A DNA stretch of 64,000 nt. It comes from Coenobita brevimanus (lineage: Eukaryota; Arthropoda; Malacostraca; Decapoda; Coenobitidae). Numbering within the stretch: position 1 is the first letter of the stretch; every line of letters starts with the position of its first letter. The notes under the pieces are model-generated. The model was not told the origin of the DNA. It saw only the letters and a program-made list of their open reading frames with translations, and made no database searches. Location: positions 8,226,807 to 8,290,806 of the forward strand of contig CM064748.1 in assembly GCA_032717465.1 (NCBI GenBank). Reading direction: 5' to 3'. The translations under genes and the position numbers were made by a program. Positions 32,151 to 42,400 of the stretch are shown in pieces.

Positions 32151-32801
32151 GTAATACAAAAATATCGAGTACAAAAAGGTAATCACAGCAGGTTAGTACA
32201 CACAGCTCTCAAGGAGTGTATGTGTCTGCAGGTTAATACTGACTTAACAAAGTAACTCAGACTGTTGGTCTCCATTTAAGACTGGGGAACAGTGTGGTGT
32301 CAAAAAGTTATATCAGTTGTGCCAGTGCTTCGATTGTTTCCCATGCTATTGAAGTTAACATGTCCAGTGAAGTTATGGCTTGAAAGCATCTGGGTAATTT
32401 CTGCCCTACCCCATCACTACTCAGCTTCATTGTGGCTTCAGATATCATCAAGAGGATTAGTGGGAACTGCCAGGGACTGGGGACCCGAGGCCTAGTACAT
32501 CGTGAAATTTAGATGAATTCAGTAGGTGAGATAGTAAGGAATATGTACATAGTCAGGGAATGGTGGTGGTGGAGTCTGCTGTACTCAGATATACATTAGC
32601 CTTTAACCATGACTGTACACTTCACAAGAAAATTTAGAGTGAAGTTATGCTGGGTTAATTGACTTTGTTGCTTTTGTAGTGAATATTTTTGTTTTACTAC
32701 AGTATACAACGGAAGAAAAAAAAAAATCTTCATTAGTGTCTGACGTATGACTCAAGCCTTATTTTATTGTTACCACCAGACAATTGTGTTTAGCTTGAGG
32801 G

Positions 32802-32897
32802 AAACCTGATGGAGTGGAAGAATTTAAACCTGATGGAGTGGAAGAGTTTAAACCTGATGGAGTGGAAGAGTTTAAACCTGATGGAGTGGAAGAGTTT
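32802..32897 (+). repeat. 24-bp tandem repeat, 4 units
   Basis: Unit AAACCTGATGGAGTGGAAGA(G/A)TTT, almost identical copies, within a RARS2 intron. Because 24 is divisible by 3 it is open (repeating EEFKPDGV), but there is no sign of a gene. Confidence 0.95.
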
Positions 32898-33008
32898 AAT
32901 GGTTGCTGCTTAACACACATCATCTGCCTCAGTGTTGATTGTGTAGTCATTTACTATAGTCGTCAATTTGTTCAGGTCATAAGTTTGATATTACCATTGG
33001 ACTTGCAG

Positions 33009-33162
33009 AGACACAGAGACATGGGAGTGAAGCTGCAGTACGTCCACTGTCGCCTGGTGAGCCTGGAGAGGGAGTGTGGCCTGGTGCTTAACCCTCATTT
33101 CACCCCGACCCCCACCCTCCTCACAGACACCCCAGTGGCATTGCCTGTACAAGACTTGGCAG
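33009..33162 (+). pseudogene. RARS2 relic exon, DALR-like domain start
   Basis: Acceptor GGACTTGCAG, donor GTTAGC. Reads RHRDMGVKLQYVHCRLVSLE then RECGLVLNPHF and a Pro/Thr-rich end. Aligns with RARS2 '[20 protein letters not shown]', where GDTG is here RDMG. The frame is open throughout, but its end phase does not match the next exon. Confidence 0.85.
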
Positions 33163-33939
33163 GTTAGCATTAGAAATAGATAACCTAGACTTACCTAACA
33201 TATCCTATCCAGTCCAAACATTAGCTAACCTAATCTCACCTTTATAACCCTATCCCATTCTATGTTAACCTGTTGAATCTAATCTGGTCCATCCTACCCT
33301 AATTTAACTCAGAGCTTCCTAATCTATTGTAACCCAGATCATGTATGTTTTAATATTATGTACTCTCATAACCTCATCTGACATATATGAATCTAACCTA
33401 AGCAATATCCTAACATTAATTCTTACAGAAAATGGGGTGGGAAGGATCCAGATGCAAGAAAATAGAGTAATGAAAGTAGAACTGTCAACAAAAACAAAGT
33501 AAATATGTTTTCTTACCCTAAAAGCCTTCCTGAGTTGCCTAACAGTACTTTAAATATTGCATGAACAGTTCCTCTGCTAGGGATAAAACCAAATTGTCTC
33601 TTATTAATGTTAAGTCTCCTTGCTCATGCAGGCCAAAATTTTCTCCTACAGCCACCTCGAATAAGAGCATCACCCTTCCCCTCGTAAACATGCACAGTAT
33701 CACTGCTACATCACCAGATGCTTTCAGCATTTCATCTGCTACACCATACACACCCAGAGTTTTCCCTGTTACCATTTTACCAGTTGCATTAGTGCAGTGT
33801 TAAGATGTGTCATTGGTGAAATAGCATCAGATTCAGTTAGTCATTATGCCATGCTTCCTCATAAATGCATGCCCATTCCGAGGCTGGTCATGGTAGTGCT
33901 GATAATATGTTCTGTGGATTGGAAGCTATAGCAGGTATC

Positions 33940-34010
33940 CTATCTATCTACCTGTCTGTCTACTTTCTGATGCCTAAATCCCATAAGGGATGGCTATAAA
34001 CAAGGTACCC
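33940..34010 (-). mobile_element. RTE family 1 / SINE-A tail stub
   Basis: TATCTATCTACCTGTCTGTC followed by TGATGCCTAAATCCCATAAG: only the tail and the last ~40 bp of the 3' end. Confidence 0.55.
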
Positions 34011-34120
34011 AAACTAGCTCATTACTTTTTGCAATTGCTGGAAACTGTAGGGAAGGACTAGCTGATGATGAATTTAATAGGTCATTTTTAAGTGCCCACT
34101 GCCATATCCCATTCTTGCAG

Positions 34121-34197
34121 GTTTGACAAGGTGTTGGTGGAGATGTACCAAGAACTGGAGCTGTGTGTCCTTGTCAGCTACCTAGCTTCATTCTGTG
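34121..34197 (+). pseudogene. RARS2 relic exon, C-terminal domain
   Basis: Acceptor CCCATTCTTGCAG, donor GTATGT. Reads FDKVLVEMYQELELCVLVSY then LASFC, matching RARS2 'FDEVL...IVSYLLTLSHL' in the anticodon-binding helical domain. Confidence 0.78.
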
Positions 34198-34669
34198 GTA
34201 TGTCAGTTATGTGTTCATTTTGTGCATGCTGTTCATCTACAACAGTGTTTTCCCCATACTCTGCTTTCTCTTTCCTTGCTTTCTGAACAATCCCTCACCT
34301 CATCTTGCCTTAGGTCAGAAAGAGAGGTCAGGATTATGAATGATGATGATGAGGAGGATGATAATGATAAGGAGTTGATGAGGAGTATATGATGATGATG
34401 ATGATGAACCCTTCATTACAAGTACAGTCTGTAAGCACATACATTGAGTTTTCCCCTCTCAAAACATCAGCAGCTGCAAGACCCCAAAGCAATTATTTTT
34501 CTCATAACTGTAGCAACACAAAAGGTCTCCTCAAGCTGAACATTTTCTGATAATGGAGGGAATACCATAGAAAGGACCATCATTTAGACCATCATATCAA
34601 AAGAATATAAACTGCTGAAGTTACAGGTCTCTTTTTAAACTCTGTAAAATGCAAGAGTTAATCATTACA

Positions 34670-34890
34670 CCTGGTCCTTCATGTATGCAAGAGGTGAACT
34701 CTGGAACTGTCTTCCTCCATCTGTATTTCCTACAGCCTATGGCCTCCAATCTCTCAAACACTTTGTGCCAAGTTGTCTTGCAATGAATGGATCTCGAATT
34801 TTGGCTGTCTATCTTAGGCTGTCTATCATATTTTTTCGTGGAGGAAACAATCTTCCAGGCTTTTGGTTCCTTCTTCCTTACATAAAAAAA
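34670..34890 (+). mobile_element. LINE-G 3' end with poly(A)
   Basis: GGTCCTTCATGTATGCAAGA; coding remnant ELWNCLPPSVFPTAYGLQSL; 3' region ending CTTCCTTACATAAAAAAAAAA. Confidence 0.75.
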
Positions 34891-35194
34891 AAAGTGGCAT
34901 CAGTAAGAATGTAATATAGGGAGTTTTCATGTATCAGAAGGTTTTAAAAGTGTTCCCAAAGCAGAATAAAATTGTATGGCAGAGCTGGTATGTAGTGTGG
35001 AAGGATCATCATATAGAGTTGTAGAGTTGTTATGGACTGGTAAAGTTATAAGGGCAGGCCAGAGATAAGACAGGGTGAAACAGAAGACAGATGAGGTAGA
35101 CAGTGGTATGGTGTAGGTTTGGTTAGTCGATGGTTGCAGACAAATCCACTTGACCAGTTCAGTGGCAGTTGGCAGGCCTTGAGTCCACCACTCC

Positions 35195-35740
35195 AAATGT
35201 ATTTCCTACTGTCATCCTTTGTCAGTATTTCCTACTGTCTTCCTCTGCCTGTATGTCCTACTGTTTTCCTCTGCCTGTATGTCCTACTGTCTTCCTCTGT
35301 CTGTATTTCCTACTGTCCTCCACTGTCTTCATTTCCTACTGTCTTCCTCTATATATCCTACTATATTCCTCTTTCTGTATTTCCTACTGTCTTCCTCTAT
35401 ATATCCTACTATATTCCTCTTTCTGTATTTCCTACTGTCTTCCTCTATATATCCTACTATATTCCTCTTTCTGTATTTCCTACTGTCTTCCTGTGTCTGT
35501 ATTTCCTGTTGTCTTCCTGTGTTTTTCCTACTGTCTTCCTCTGTATATATTTCCTACTGTCTTCCTCTGTCTGTACTTCCTACTGTCTACCTCTGTCTAT
35601 ATTTTCTACTGTCTTCTCCTGTCTTTATTTCTAACTGTCATCCTCTGTCTTTATTTCCTATTGTCTTCCCCTGTATTTATTTCTAACTGTCTTCCTCAGT
35701 CTGTATCTCCTACTGTCTTCCTGTCTGTATTTTCTACTGT
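35195..35740 (+). repeat. 26-bp minisatellite, about 20 units
   Basis: Unit close to TTTCCTACTGTCTTCCTCTG + TCTGTA. A sub-array near 35335-35490 has a higher-order pair with CTATATA-type units. The unit is a piece of LINE-G (CTGTATTTCCTACTGCCTATG). Confidence 0.92.
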
Positions 35741-35827
35741 CTGTCCTTCAAATGTAGGGCCAGCAATAACCAAGCCACTAAGTTTACAAGGGCTGGCTGT
35801 TGATGATATTGTGTTTCCCATCCACAG

Positions 35828-35980
35828 TGGCACCAGCAACAGGGCCTTGAAGCAGCTGCCAGTCCAGTCCATGCCCCAGAATGTTGGCTAGGCCAGGCTG
35901 GTGCTGTTTGTGGCAGTGGGACATACAAACTGGCTGCTGGTGTGACCATCTTGGAAGTCATGCCACTCAGGGAGATATGA
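35828..35980 (+). pseudogene. RARS2 relic, last exon
   Basis: Acceptor TTCCCATCCACAG. Reading with frame changes: ALKQLPVQSMPQNVG, TAG, ARLVLFVAVGHT, then in another frame LAAGVTILEVMPLREI and TGA. This parallels the RARS2 C-terminus 'GARLHLFKAV...LANGMKLLGITPV'. One nonsense codon and at least one indel lie within homology. An alternative acceptor is at 35738. Confidence 0.7.
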
Positions 35981-36059
35981 TGAACACTGCCACTTCTCCC
36001 CTGTGCTCATTTTTTAAGGTTAGTCTTCAGTTAGCCCTTGCCAGCAGTGTCCAACATCA

Positions 36060-36180
36060 ACCTATCTACCTATCTATCTATAGCCCGTAATCCAACAAAG
36101 GGTGGCTGCAGACAAAATGCCTCCAAGTCGCTCTGTAACCCACCATTTGATTGCCCTCCCCCCAACTCACTCCCCACACC
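36060..36180 (-). mobile_element. RTE-like family 1, 3' stub
   Basis: TATCTACCTATCTATCTATAG tail region and GGGTGGCTGCAGACAAAATG end; truncated after 'CCCCAACTCACTCC'. Confidence 0.7.
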
Positions 36181-36424
36181 CAGCATCAGGAAGGATGTAA
36201 TAAGCTGGTTTTGGCACTCAGTTTATCTCCAGACTTCACTAAATATTTCCTGCACCATGGCCAGTTTTAGTATGGTGGTTAAGAGGCGGCATGGTTTAAT
36301 TGGATTGATTTAAATGCTGGGAGTGAGCAGCCTAGCCTCGGGTACCTACACTCCTGTTGGGGCAAAGGAGGATTGGAGTGTACCAAGAAATAATTTCGTC
36401 ATTACTGATTAATTAACTGATTAC

Positions 36425-36545
36425 TGAGAATACTGTAGTGGTAATAGTAGTAGCAGTAGTAATAGTAGTAGTAATAATTGTGGTGGTTGTAGTAGTAGTA
36501 ATAGTAGTAGTAGCTGTTGTGATGGTTGTAGCCGTAGTCGTATAG
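36425..36545. repeat. (TAG)n trinucleotide array
   Basis: Imperfect GTAGTAGTAATAG array without coding meaning. Confidence 0.9.
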
Positions 36546-36621
36546 ATAGACATTGATGTTTAATTTACACAGGCATGTTGGAGTCTTTATAAATGATACA
36601 AACAGATAGGTGTTGATATTT

Positions 36622-37205
36622 TATGAGGTGTGACAAAAAAGAAATGGGACTTTGGCTGCTAATGACACAATTCATCATCCACACAGTAATGAAGTACATC
36701 ATAGTGTTGCCCAACATCTCAGCACTGTATGAGAAAAGCAGCACTTCAATTAACCTATTATCTTTCTTTTCACAGGTGGTTTTGTAGCTCCTGTCAAGTG
36801 TCCTCTGTCACAGAATGAGCCTTGAGCAAAGGATTAACATCAAGTTCTTGACAAACATGGGAAAAACTCCAGCAGAAACCCTTGCCATGCTGAAGGATGT
36901 GTACGGACAGAAAACAATGTCCCGTACACGTGTCTGTGAGTGGCACAAGAGGTTCAGGATGGAATGGGGTGATGACGTCCCTCAACAACATGAAATGATG
37001 CCAACATCCAGAAGGTCAAGGAATTGGTGTGGAGTGATCACAGACTGATGATCAAAATGATGGATGAGCAACTGGGATTGAATAGGGAGTCAGTGAGGTC
37101 CATCTTATTGAAAGTTGTGGGTATGCGGAAGATTTGTGCAAAGTTGGTGCCCAAACTGCTCTCCGAGGACCAACAGACCCGCCGTGTGGATGTGTCACGG
37201 GACAT
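36622..37205 (+). pseudogene. mariner-family transposase relic, N-terminal half
   Basis: Frame 36815-37048 opens MSLEQRINIKFLTNMGKTPA then TRVCEWHKRFRMEWGDDVP, the typical first helix-turn-helix of mariner/SETMAR-type transposases. A frameshift near 37000 leads to KVKELVWSDHRLMIKMMDEQ and GMRKICAKLVPKLLSEDQQ, the second helix-turn-helix. The catalytic DD34D half is missing: homology stops at RDILE near 37208, where an RTE family-1 fragment begins. TGAGGTGTGACAAAAAAGAA at about 36622 may be the left inverted repeat. Confidence 0.88.
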
Positions 37206-37350
37206 TTTGGAGCATCACCCCGCCCCATCCTCTCATATATCTGTTCACTTCATTCCTCATTCTTATCCTTTGCCACTCCCTTCACCTTACTCATATATAC
37301 TCTTCTAGTCAATCTTTCATTCCCCATCCTCTCCACATGGCTGTTTTTGG
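37206..37350 (-). mobile_element. RTE family 1 fragment truncating the mariner relic
   Basis: CCTCTCATATATCTGTTCAC...CCCCATCCTCTCCACATGG is the antisense C-terminal coding block. No GATA tail is present. Confidence 0.6.
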
Positions 37351-37417
37351 ATGATTTTAATGTTTAGCATGAAAGACATTTTCAGTTTGGAGGATTTAGG
37401 TGGGAAGTAAGGTCTGG

Positions 37418-37450
<33 letters not shown>

Positions 37451-37839
37451 ATGATTTAAGCATAGCCTTCATTAACTCCATTACTCTCTGGGGACTCTCT
37501 TAATATGATTAGGCCTACCATTGTCTGGCAGAAATTTGAATAAGTTAAACAGTACATTACAAAATTCATGGGGTTAATCAGTTAATTCCAGTGATGTATT
37601 TGCATTTTGTTTTTTTGCATTTTAAGACAGTTTTATTTAACAAAGGAGAAACTTTTCAAACTGGAGTTAGATATAGCCTTTGTGAATCCTGTATTTACCA
37701 GACATCATCCCAGAGTTGAATAAAATAGTCTGGAAGTACCAAGAATGAATACAGTAAATTTGTAAATATGATCACTGCATCAGAGGGTTTTTATAGTACT
37801 GTAGTGGTAGTAGTAATAGTAGTAGTAGTGGCTTCTGTA

Positions 37840-38215
37840 GCCCCAGGATAATCTGGAAAGTGAACTCAGAGGTCAGCAGGCAGACGTTACTCTTCTTCTG
37901 CAGTCAACTAACCTCACGTAGAGGAACAAGGAAGGATGTAAGGGACATTGGTATAATCAAGCAGTGGAGCTGCCTGGTTTTATCAGTGCCATCACATGAA
38001 GGCACTACCAGCACCATCAAAGGGATGATGGAGAATGATGCCTTTATGTGGTGGGTGACACTGATAGGATTGGGTATTGGAACTACCTGGTTATACAGAT
38101 GTCCCTCACCTCCCTTTCTTTCCCCTGAAGAAAGGATGGTGGGCTGCAGGATAGGGGCAACTCCAGCCTGCTGTTCACTGGGTTCACATTCAGATGAACC
38201 TAGGGCTGCAAAGCT
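37840..38215 (+). repeat. Two repeat family D pieces
   Basis: GCCCCAGGATAATCTGGAAA...CACATGAAGGCACTACCAGC, then a partly inverted second piece with GGTGGGCTGCAGGATAGGGG and GGGTTCACATTCAGATGAAC. Confidence 0.5.
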
Positions 38216-38319
38216 ACTACTGTACTACCATTAAAGGAGTTCATGTGCTGGAATATGTATTTACCTGCAATAAAAAATGAATAGCACTATGCCACACTTA
38301 TTTTTTCTCTCAATTTCAG

Positions 38320-38431
38320 GTGAGACGAGGGAAAATTAGAGCCAACAAGAAGAAAAATTTATCAAAACTGAAGAAAGCAGCTAAAAGACTGCAGGATGAT
38401 AGAATAGCAGCATTTAAAATTATATTTAATG
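38320..38431 (+). other. Possible upstream SECISBP2 exon
   Basis: Acceptor TCTCTCAATTTCAG, donor GTAGGT. Lysine-rich open frame VRRGKIRANKKKNLSKLKKA then AKRLQDDRIAAF. It resembles in character the Lys-rich SECIS-interaction region that precedes the L7Ae domain in SBP2 proteins, and it lies upstream on the same strand. The end phase (one base left) does not match the 42714 exon (needs two), so an exon is missing between them or the assignment is wrong. Confidence 0.45.
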
Positions 38432-38529
38432 GTAGGTAAATTTACATGGTGTGTTATTACATTCAGTGTTTTGATAGATTGCATTAATAATAATAATAAT
38501 GATAATAATAATAATAATAATAATAATTA

Positions 38530-38910
38530 GTGGTAGGTGGTGGCGACCATCATCCACTCACTTGGTGTAGTGCTGCCTACTTCTTCCTTAGCCTTTATCA
38601 TTCTTTTTCTGTGCCTGCCCTCTTCTCTTCCTATTTCTCCCATCTTTCCTGTCACTTCTTATTGCTTTTCTTTCCTTTACAGGTGGCTTTACATTGAGTG
38701 ACAAGCCAAATGGTTTCCTGTAAGCCAAGAACCATTTACTACGCTGGGTGGTAACCATATAACCAAACCATATGTGCTCCCAATGTGTCAGCAAGTGGGT
38801 TGGTGAAGCGTTAGTGCCCCTCCCTGTAAAACAAATAACTCAAAGTCAAATGGCCACCCCTTACGGGATTATGGCGTCTGGCAATAGATAGATGAATAGA
38901 TAGATAATAA
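38530..38910 (+). mobile_element. SINE-A copy with GATA tail
   Basis: Head GTGGCGACCATCATCCACTC, core, end ATTATGGCGTCTGGCAATAG then ATAGATGAATAGATAGATAA; abuts the (ATC)n at the end of RTE family 2. Confidence 0.8.
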
Positions 38911-38929
38911 TCATCATCATCATCATCCG

Positions 38930-39735
38930 GACCAGCAAGTTCAATCCTCTCACGCCTGACAATCTCCATCTGCTCTCCCTGACACGCCGTACACATAAAA
39001 TCAGCATTATCTCGCAGTCTACCTCTGATACCACTACATTTCTTGTGCACCCTTTTATCACAAACACTGCACAAGATGGAATTACTTCCCACACCCTTGT
39101 GGCAAACTGCACATGGCCACTCTCCCTCGTCTTTGACAGTACCGCCACCAACCCTCGATATCATCACTTTTGTTTTATCTGCATTTACCCTTAAACCCTT
39201 TTGCCCCATACCATCTCTCCACTTCCTAAACCATTCCTCCGCCTCCCTTTTGTTCTCTGCAATCACCAAATCATCAGCATACAACATCTCCCATGGGAGT
39301 CTGTTTCTAAAGTCACATGAGAGGGCTTCAGGTACCATGATAAACAACATGGGACTCAACACTGACCCCTGATGCACACCAACATTCACGGAAAACTCAT
39401 CACTGAAATCTCCATTCACTCTCACCTGGGTGTGAGCACCCACATACATAGTCATAACCACCCTAACCAGCCACTCCTCCAAGCCAAACTTTCTCATTGC
39501 CCACTTCACCACCTCTCTACAGACTCTGTCAAAGGCCTTTTCCAAATCAACAAAAACAAAATACAGACCCCTTCTCCTACCAATATATTTTTCCTGAAGC
39601 TGTCAAACAATGAATATGGCATCAGTGGTCTCCCTACCTGGCATAAACCCAAACTGCATCTCATCAATATTCACTCTTTCTCCAATCATACCTTCTAAAA
39701 CTCTCTCCATTAGCTTCATTATCTGATCAAAAGCA
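38930..39735 (-). pseudogene. Family-2 RT palm/thumb with PHD finger
   Basis: Reads NIDEMQFGFMPGRETTDAIF, VDLEKAFDRVCREVVKWAM, GVHQGSVLSPMLFI and the intact active site LYADDLVI, then KGLRVNADKTKVMIS. Directly after comes a C4HC3 finger: two CxxC pairs separated by 10 residues (CAVC, CSVC), H-x2-C five residues later, and CTAC after a 15-residue gap. It is followed by ERIELAG. One stop precedes QLQEKY. The finger spacing fits the PHD fold; PHD fingers usually bind histone tails or protein partners. Confidence 0.85.
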
Positions 39736-39740
39736 TTATA

Positions 39741-40677
39741 CACTCAACCCCCTGCTATCACGCATTCAGCTATCACACTTATCTGCTATCACGCACACAT
39801 CAAATGCACAACCATACATGCTATCACGCACCCCAAGACCGCTATCACGCGTCGAGTTTGAAGACAGGCTAAGTGAAACTTATTCACACGGCACTTCATA
39901 CGAGGTTTGCAGAGGATACGATGGTTAATCGGAACGGTAACGTGGTAAAATTCCCGATTATAGCACGAGCATTTGGAATGCATCTGAACGGATTCCTGCC
40001 GAGGACACGACGGGCAAAACAATAACCAAAACCCATTCGGCTCGAAAGAATATATCGCACTACAGCATTGAAATTTAGCCTAATGCTGAATACTTATTAA
40101 TATTGTATTTTAGAATAAATATCAGTCATTTTGAAACCCTTATAAAGAGTTAATATTTCTTATGCCGAGAAAACTGTGATGTCGATAAAGTAATCATGTG
40201 TTTACAACTGAGACGGGGCTCTGACGACAGTATGAGGAACGTGTGTGATAGCGTCCAAGTTTTGTTCCACTTAAATGTTCCTCAGCCATTCCTGATATAA
40301 GGTACCATGTGATACCCCCTTTAGCTGTGGACACTAAAGAAATGGAGACAGCCAAAGAGATCTGGCGGCAACTAAGCCACTCCCAAGCCTCAGAACCCAT
40401 CAAACCACCCAAGCCGAAATCCTTATAAAAGTTTGATGGCCTTTTATGTTGTTTATTTATTCATTATACTGTTATTATTAATGTAATAATGCTTTATTTC
40501 ATGTTAGAGGAGAGATTGGCAGGAAATCGTAGGCATAAAGTGGTTAAAAGTTAGAAAAATGGGCCACCAAAAACCAATTAGAAATTTTCCCATTGATTGT
40601 TCAGTTCAGCTATCACGCATTCAGCTATCACGCGCGTTTCCTGTGACCAATTAGGCGCGATAGCAGGGGGTTGAGTG
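39741..40677. mobile_element. TA-flanked pogo/Tc1-like element in RTE family 2
   Basis: 937 bp; ends CACTCAACCCCCTGCTATC and GATAGCAGGGGGTTGAGTG are perfect inverted repeats with TA on each side. Several CTATCACGC motifs lie just inside both ends (candidate transposase sites). An internal + frame near 40328 (VDTKEMETAKEIWRQLSHSQ) is short. No catalytic domain is seen, so it is non-autonomous. It splits the RT frame of the host LINE. Confidence 0.92.
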
Positions 40678-40914
40678 TACCTCTTTAATTTCCTCTTTCC
40701 AGGGCATCACCCTTCCCTTTATACACATTTACAATTATACTCCAGCCAATCATATGGGACAACACACTCACAAATAATCATATTTATCAGGTCAGTGACT
40801 AACCTCACCCCTATATCTCCTAAGGGCTTCAACATTTCAGCAGTCAACCCAGACACACTTGCTGCCTTGCCCACCATCATCCTGCTATTTCCTCACTCAC
40901 AGTAACAGCATTAT

Positions 40915-41580
40915 TCATAGGCCAAGGGTCAAACACTGGATCTGCTGGCTCAAACCTTCCCTGTCCCAGTCAAACTCCCCATTCAAGAACCGGCTATAAT
41001 GCTCTCTCCACGCATCTTTAATATCCTCACTGTTCACCACTACCCTTCCTTCATCATTCTTCACACACTGCTCACCTATAATATCCCGATTATCACTCTC
41101 CATCTGATTTGCCACCTTAAATGTCATATTTTTCCTTTCCCCATGATTTAGGTTATCAAGTAAAGTCTCTGTGACTGACTTCGCCCTGTATACCTCTCTT
41201 CTAGCCCTACGCTTGGCAGTCAAGTATTCCTCCTTGCTACCACCCTTCTTCCATTCCAGGAAAAACCTTCTTTTCTCCTTAACTGCAGCTTCTACACCCT
41301 CATCCCACCACCAGGTTACTTTATATTTTGATGGTCCTCTTGTCCAACTGCATGTTACCTTAGTAACTGTCAAGAGATTGTTCTTGAGGGCTCTGTACTG
41401 TTCATTAACGCCTCTGTCTACAGCTCCCTGTTCAGCCACCACTCTCCTCATCTCGCTGTAGAAGGCATCCCTTACTACTTGGTTTTTCAGCTTCCATATT
41501 TTCCTCCTAGGTACATAAGTCCTCTTTTTCATCACTCGTTCTTTAAGCACCATATCAATAGTTTCTGCTGCTGGACACAC
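40915..41580 (-). pseudogene. Family-2 linker and RT N-terminal region
   Basis: Opens KERVMKKRTYVPRRKIWKLK, a run typical of RTE elements just after the endonuclease. It continues TRGPSKYKVTWWWDEGVEAA and VKNDEGRVVVNSEDIKDAWR and ends at FLNGEFDWDREGLSQ before a frameshift into DPVFDPWPMNNAVTV-like sequence. Confidence 0.8.
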
Positions 41581-42400
41581 TCCTCACTTCCTATAACTTT
41601 AACATCCCTCACTAACCTCCTATCAGCCCACCTAACCAGAAAATAATCTATCTGACTGCTATTTCCCCCAGACTCATACGTAATTAACCTACTGTCTCTT
41701 TTCCTAAAATATGTGTTGCACACAATCATGTCCGTTGCCTCCCCAAACTTGAGTATCCTTTCCCCTTCTGCATTCCTTAGACCATATGCACATCCCCCAT
41801 GTACTCCTGCATAACCTTGTGCTGCTGCACCTACATGACCATTTAAATCCCCTCCCAAAACCACTATCTCATGATTCCGCATAACACTCACTACACGTAT
41901 TAAATCATCCCAAAATCTATCTTTCTCTGCTTCATCCAATCCTGCCTGTGGAGCAGATGCCGATATAATTGCAGCTATCTTTCTACTGGATAGAATTTTC
42001 ACTACCAATATCCTATTGCTTACTCTCATAACATTCATAATATATTCCACCTATTTCTCCGCAATCAGTGACATCCGCAGCAGGGCCCGACAGCAATGAA
42101 TGAGTAAATGGGGAGTGTGTCGTCCTGTCTCGGCTACCTCCCTTTCCTTGGGGGAAGCAGCCTAGGTATATAGATAGATAGATTTCTCCGCAACCATCAC
42201 ACCAACACACCCATATCCGTCTGTCCCCCCCTGCCAAAACAACGTATAGTAACAGTCCTTCCCAACAATCTTTCTGGCTGATCCACCCTGTACCAGACTT
42301 CCTGCAAACACGCCACATCCACTCACGTCCTACTGAATGCCTCAATGACTTCCCCTGCTCTTCCCCTCAAACTTCCCACATTCCATGAACCCACCCTTAT
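41540..42400 (-). pseudogene. Family-2 AP-like endonuclease
   Basis: N-terminal part near 42390-42185 (GSWNVGSLRGRAGEVIEAFS, VDVACLQEVWY), split by the 117-bp SINE. The remainder (42050-41532) has SAPQAGLDEAEKDRFWDDL, GGDLNGHVGAA, YFRKRDSRLITYESGGNSSQ and IDYFLVRWADRR. This is the RTE/CFDP2 type endonuclease that nicks target DNA. The catalytic His expected in 'QHKLL' reads Gln (QQQKLL). A frameshift follows at about 41570. Confidence 0.85.
42065..42181 (-). mobile_element. 117-bp SINE with TAGA tail and 12-bp duplication
   Basis: ATTTCTCCGCAA occurs at 42053-42064 and 42182-42193, bracketing 117 bp that end (+ strand) in CCTAGGTATATAGATAGATA. The body has no counterpart elsewhere in the window that I can see. 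The tail is of the same GATA type as RTE family 1 and SINE-A. Confidence 0.9.

Larger units (their letters stand above)
26250..35980 (+). pseudogene. Mitochondrial arginyl-tRNA synthetase relic, multi-exon
   Basis: Seven segments with splice-site signals align in order and on one strand with animal RARS2, the mitochondrial class I enzyme that charges tRNA-Arg. Intron positions and most phases still fit (for example AG|C at 26370/28192 restores Ser-Ser-Pro). Defects are several: an in-frame TAA in the first recognised exon, frameshifts in exons at 28.2, 30.5 and 35.8 kb, HVGHLCST instead of HVGHLRST in the signature, and a TAG in the last exon. No exon was found for the catalytic middle between 30658 and 32052. 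It keeps introns, so it is not a processed copy; a decayed duplicate is likeliest. Assembly error could explain single indels but not all of these. Confidence 0.85.

Noticed and set aside
32814..33167. Single ORF joining the EEFKPDGV repeats to the RARS2-like exon
   Set aside because: The frame is open by chance across a 24-bp minisatellite and an acceptor site; homology begins only at 33009.
35169..35891. 240-codon ORF ahead of the RARS2 last exon
   Set aside because: Mostly 26-bp minisatellite; only the last part overlaps real homology.
40194..40412. Transposase fragment in the TA-flanked element
   Set aside because: Neither strand shows a DDE/D catalytic pattern; the short open stretches are not enough to call a gene.
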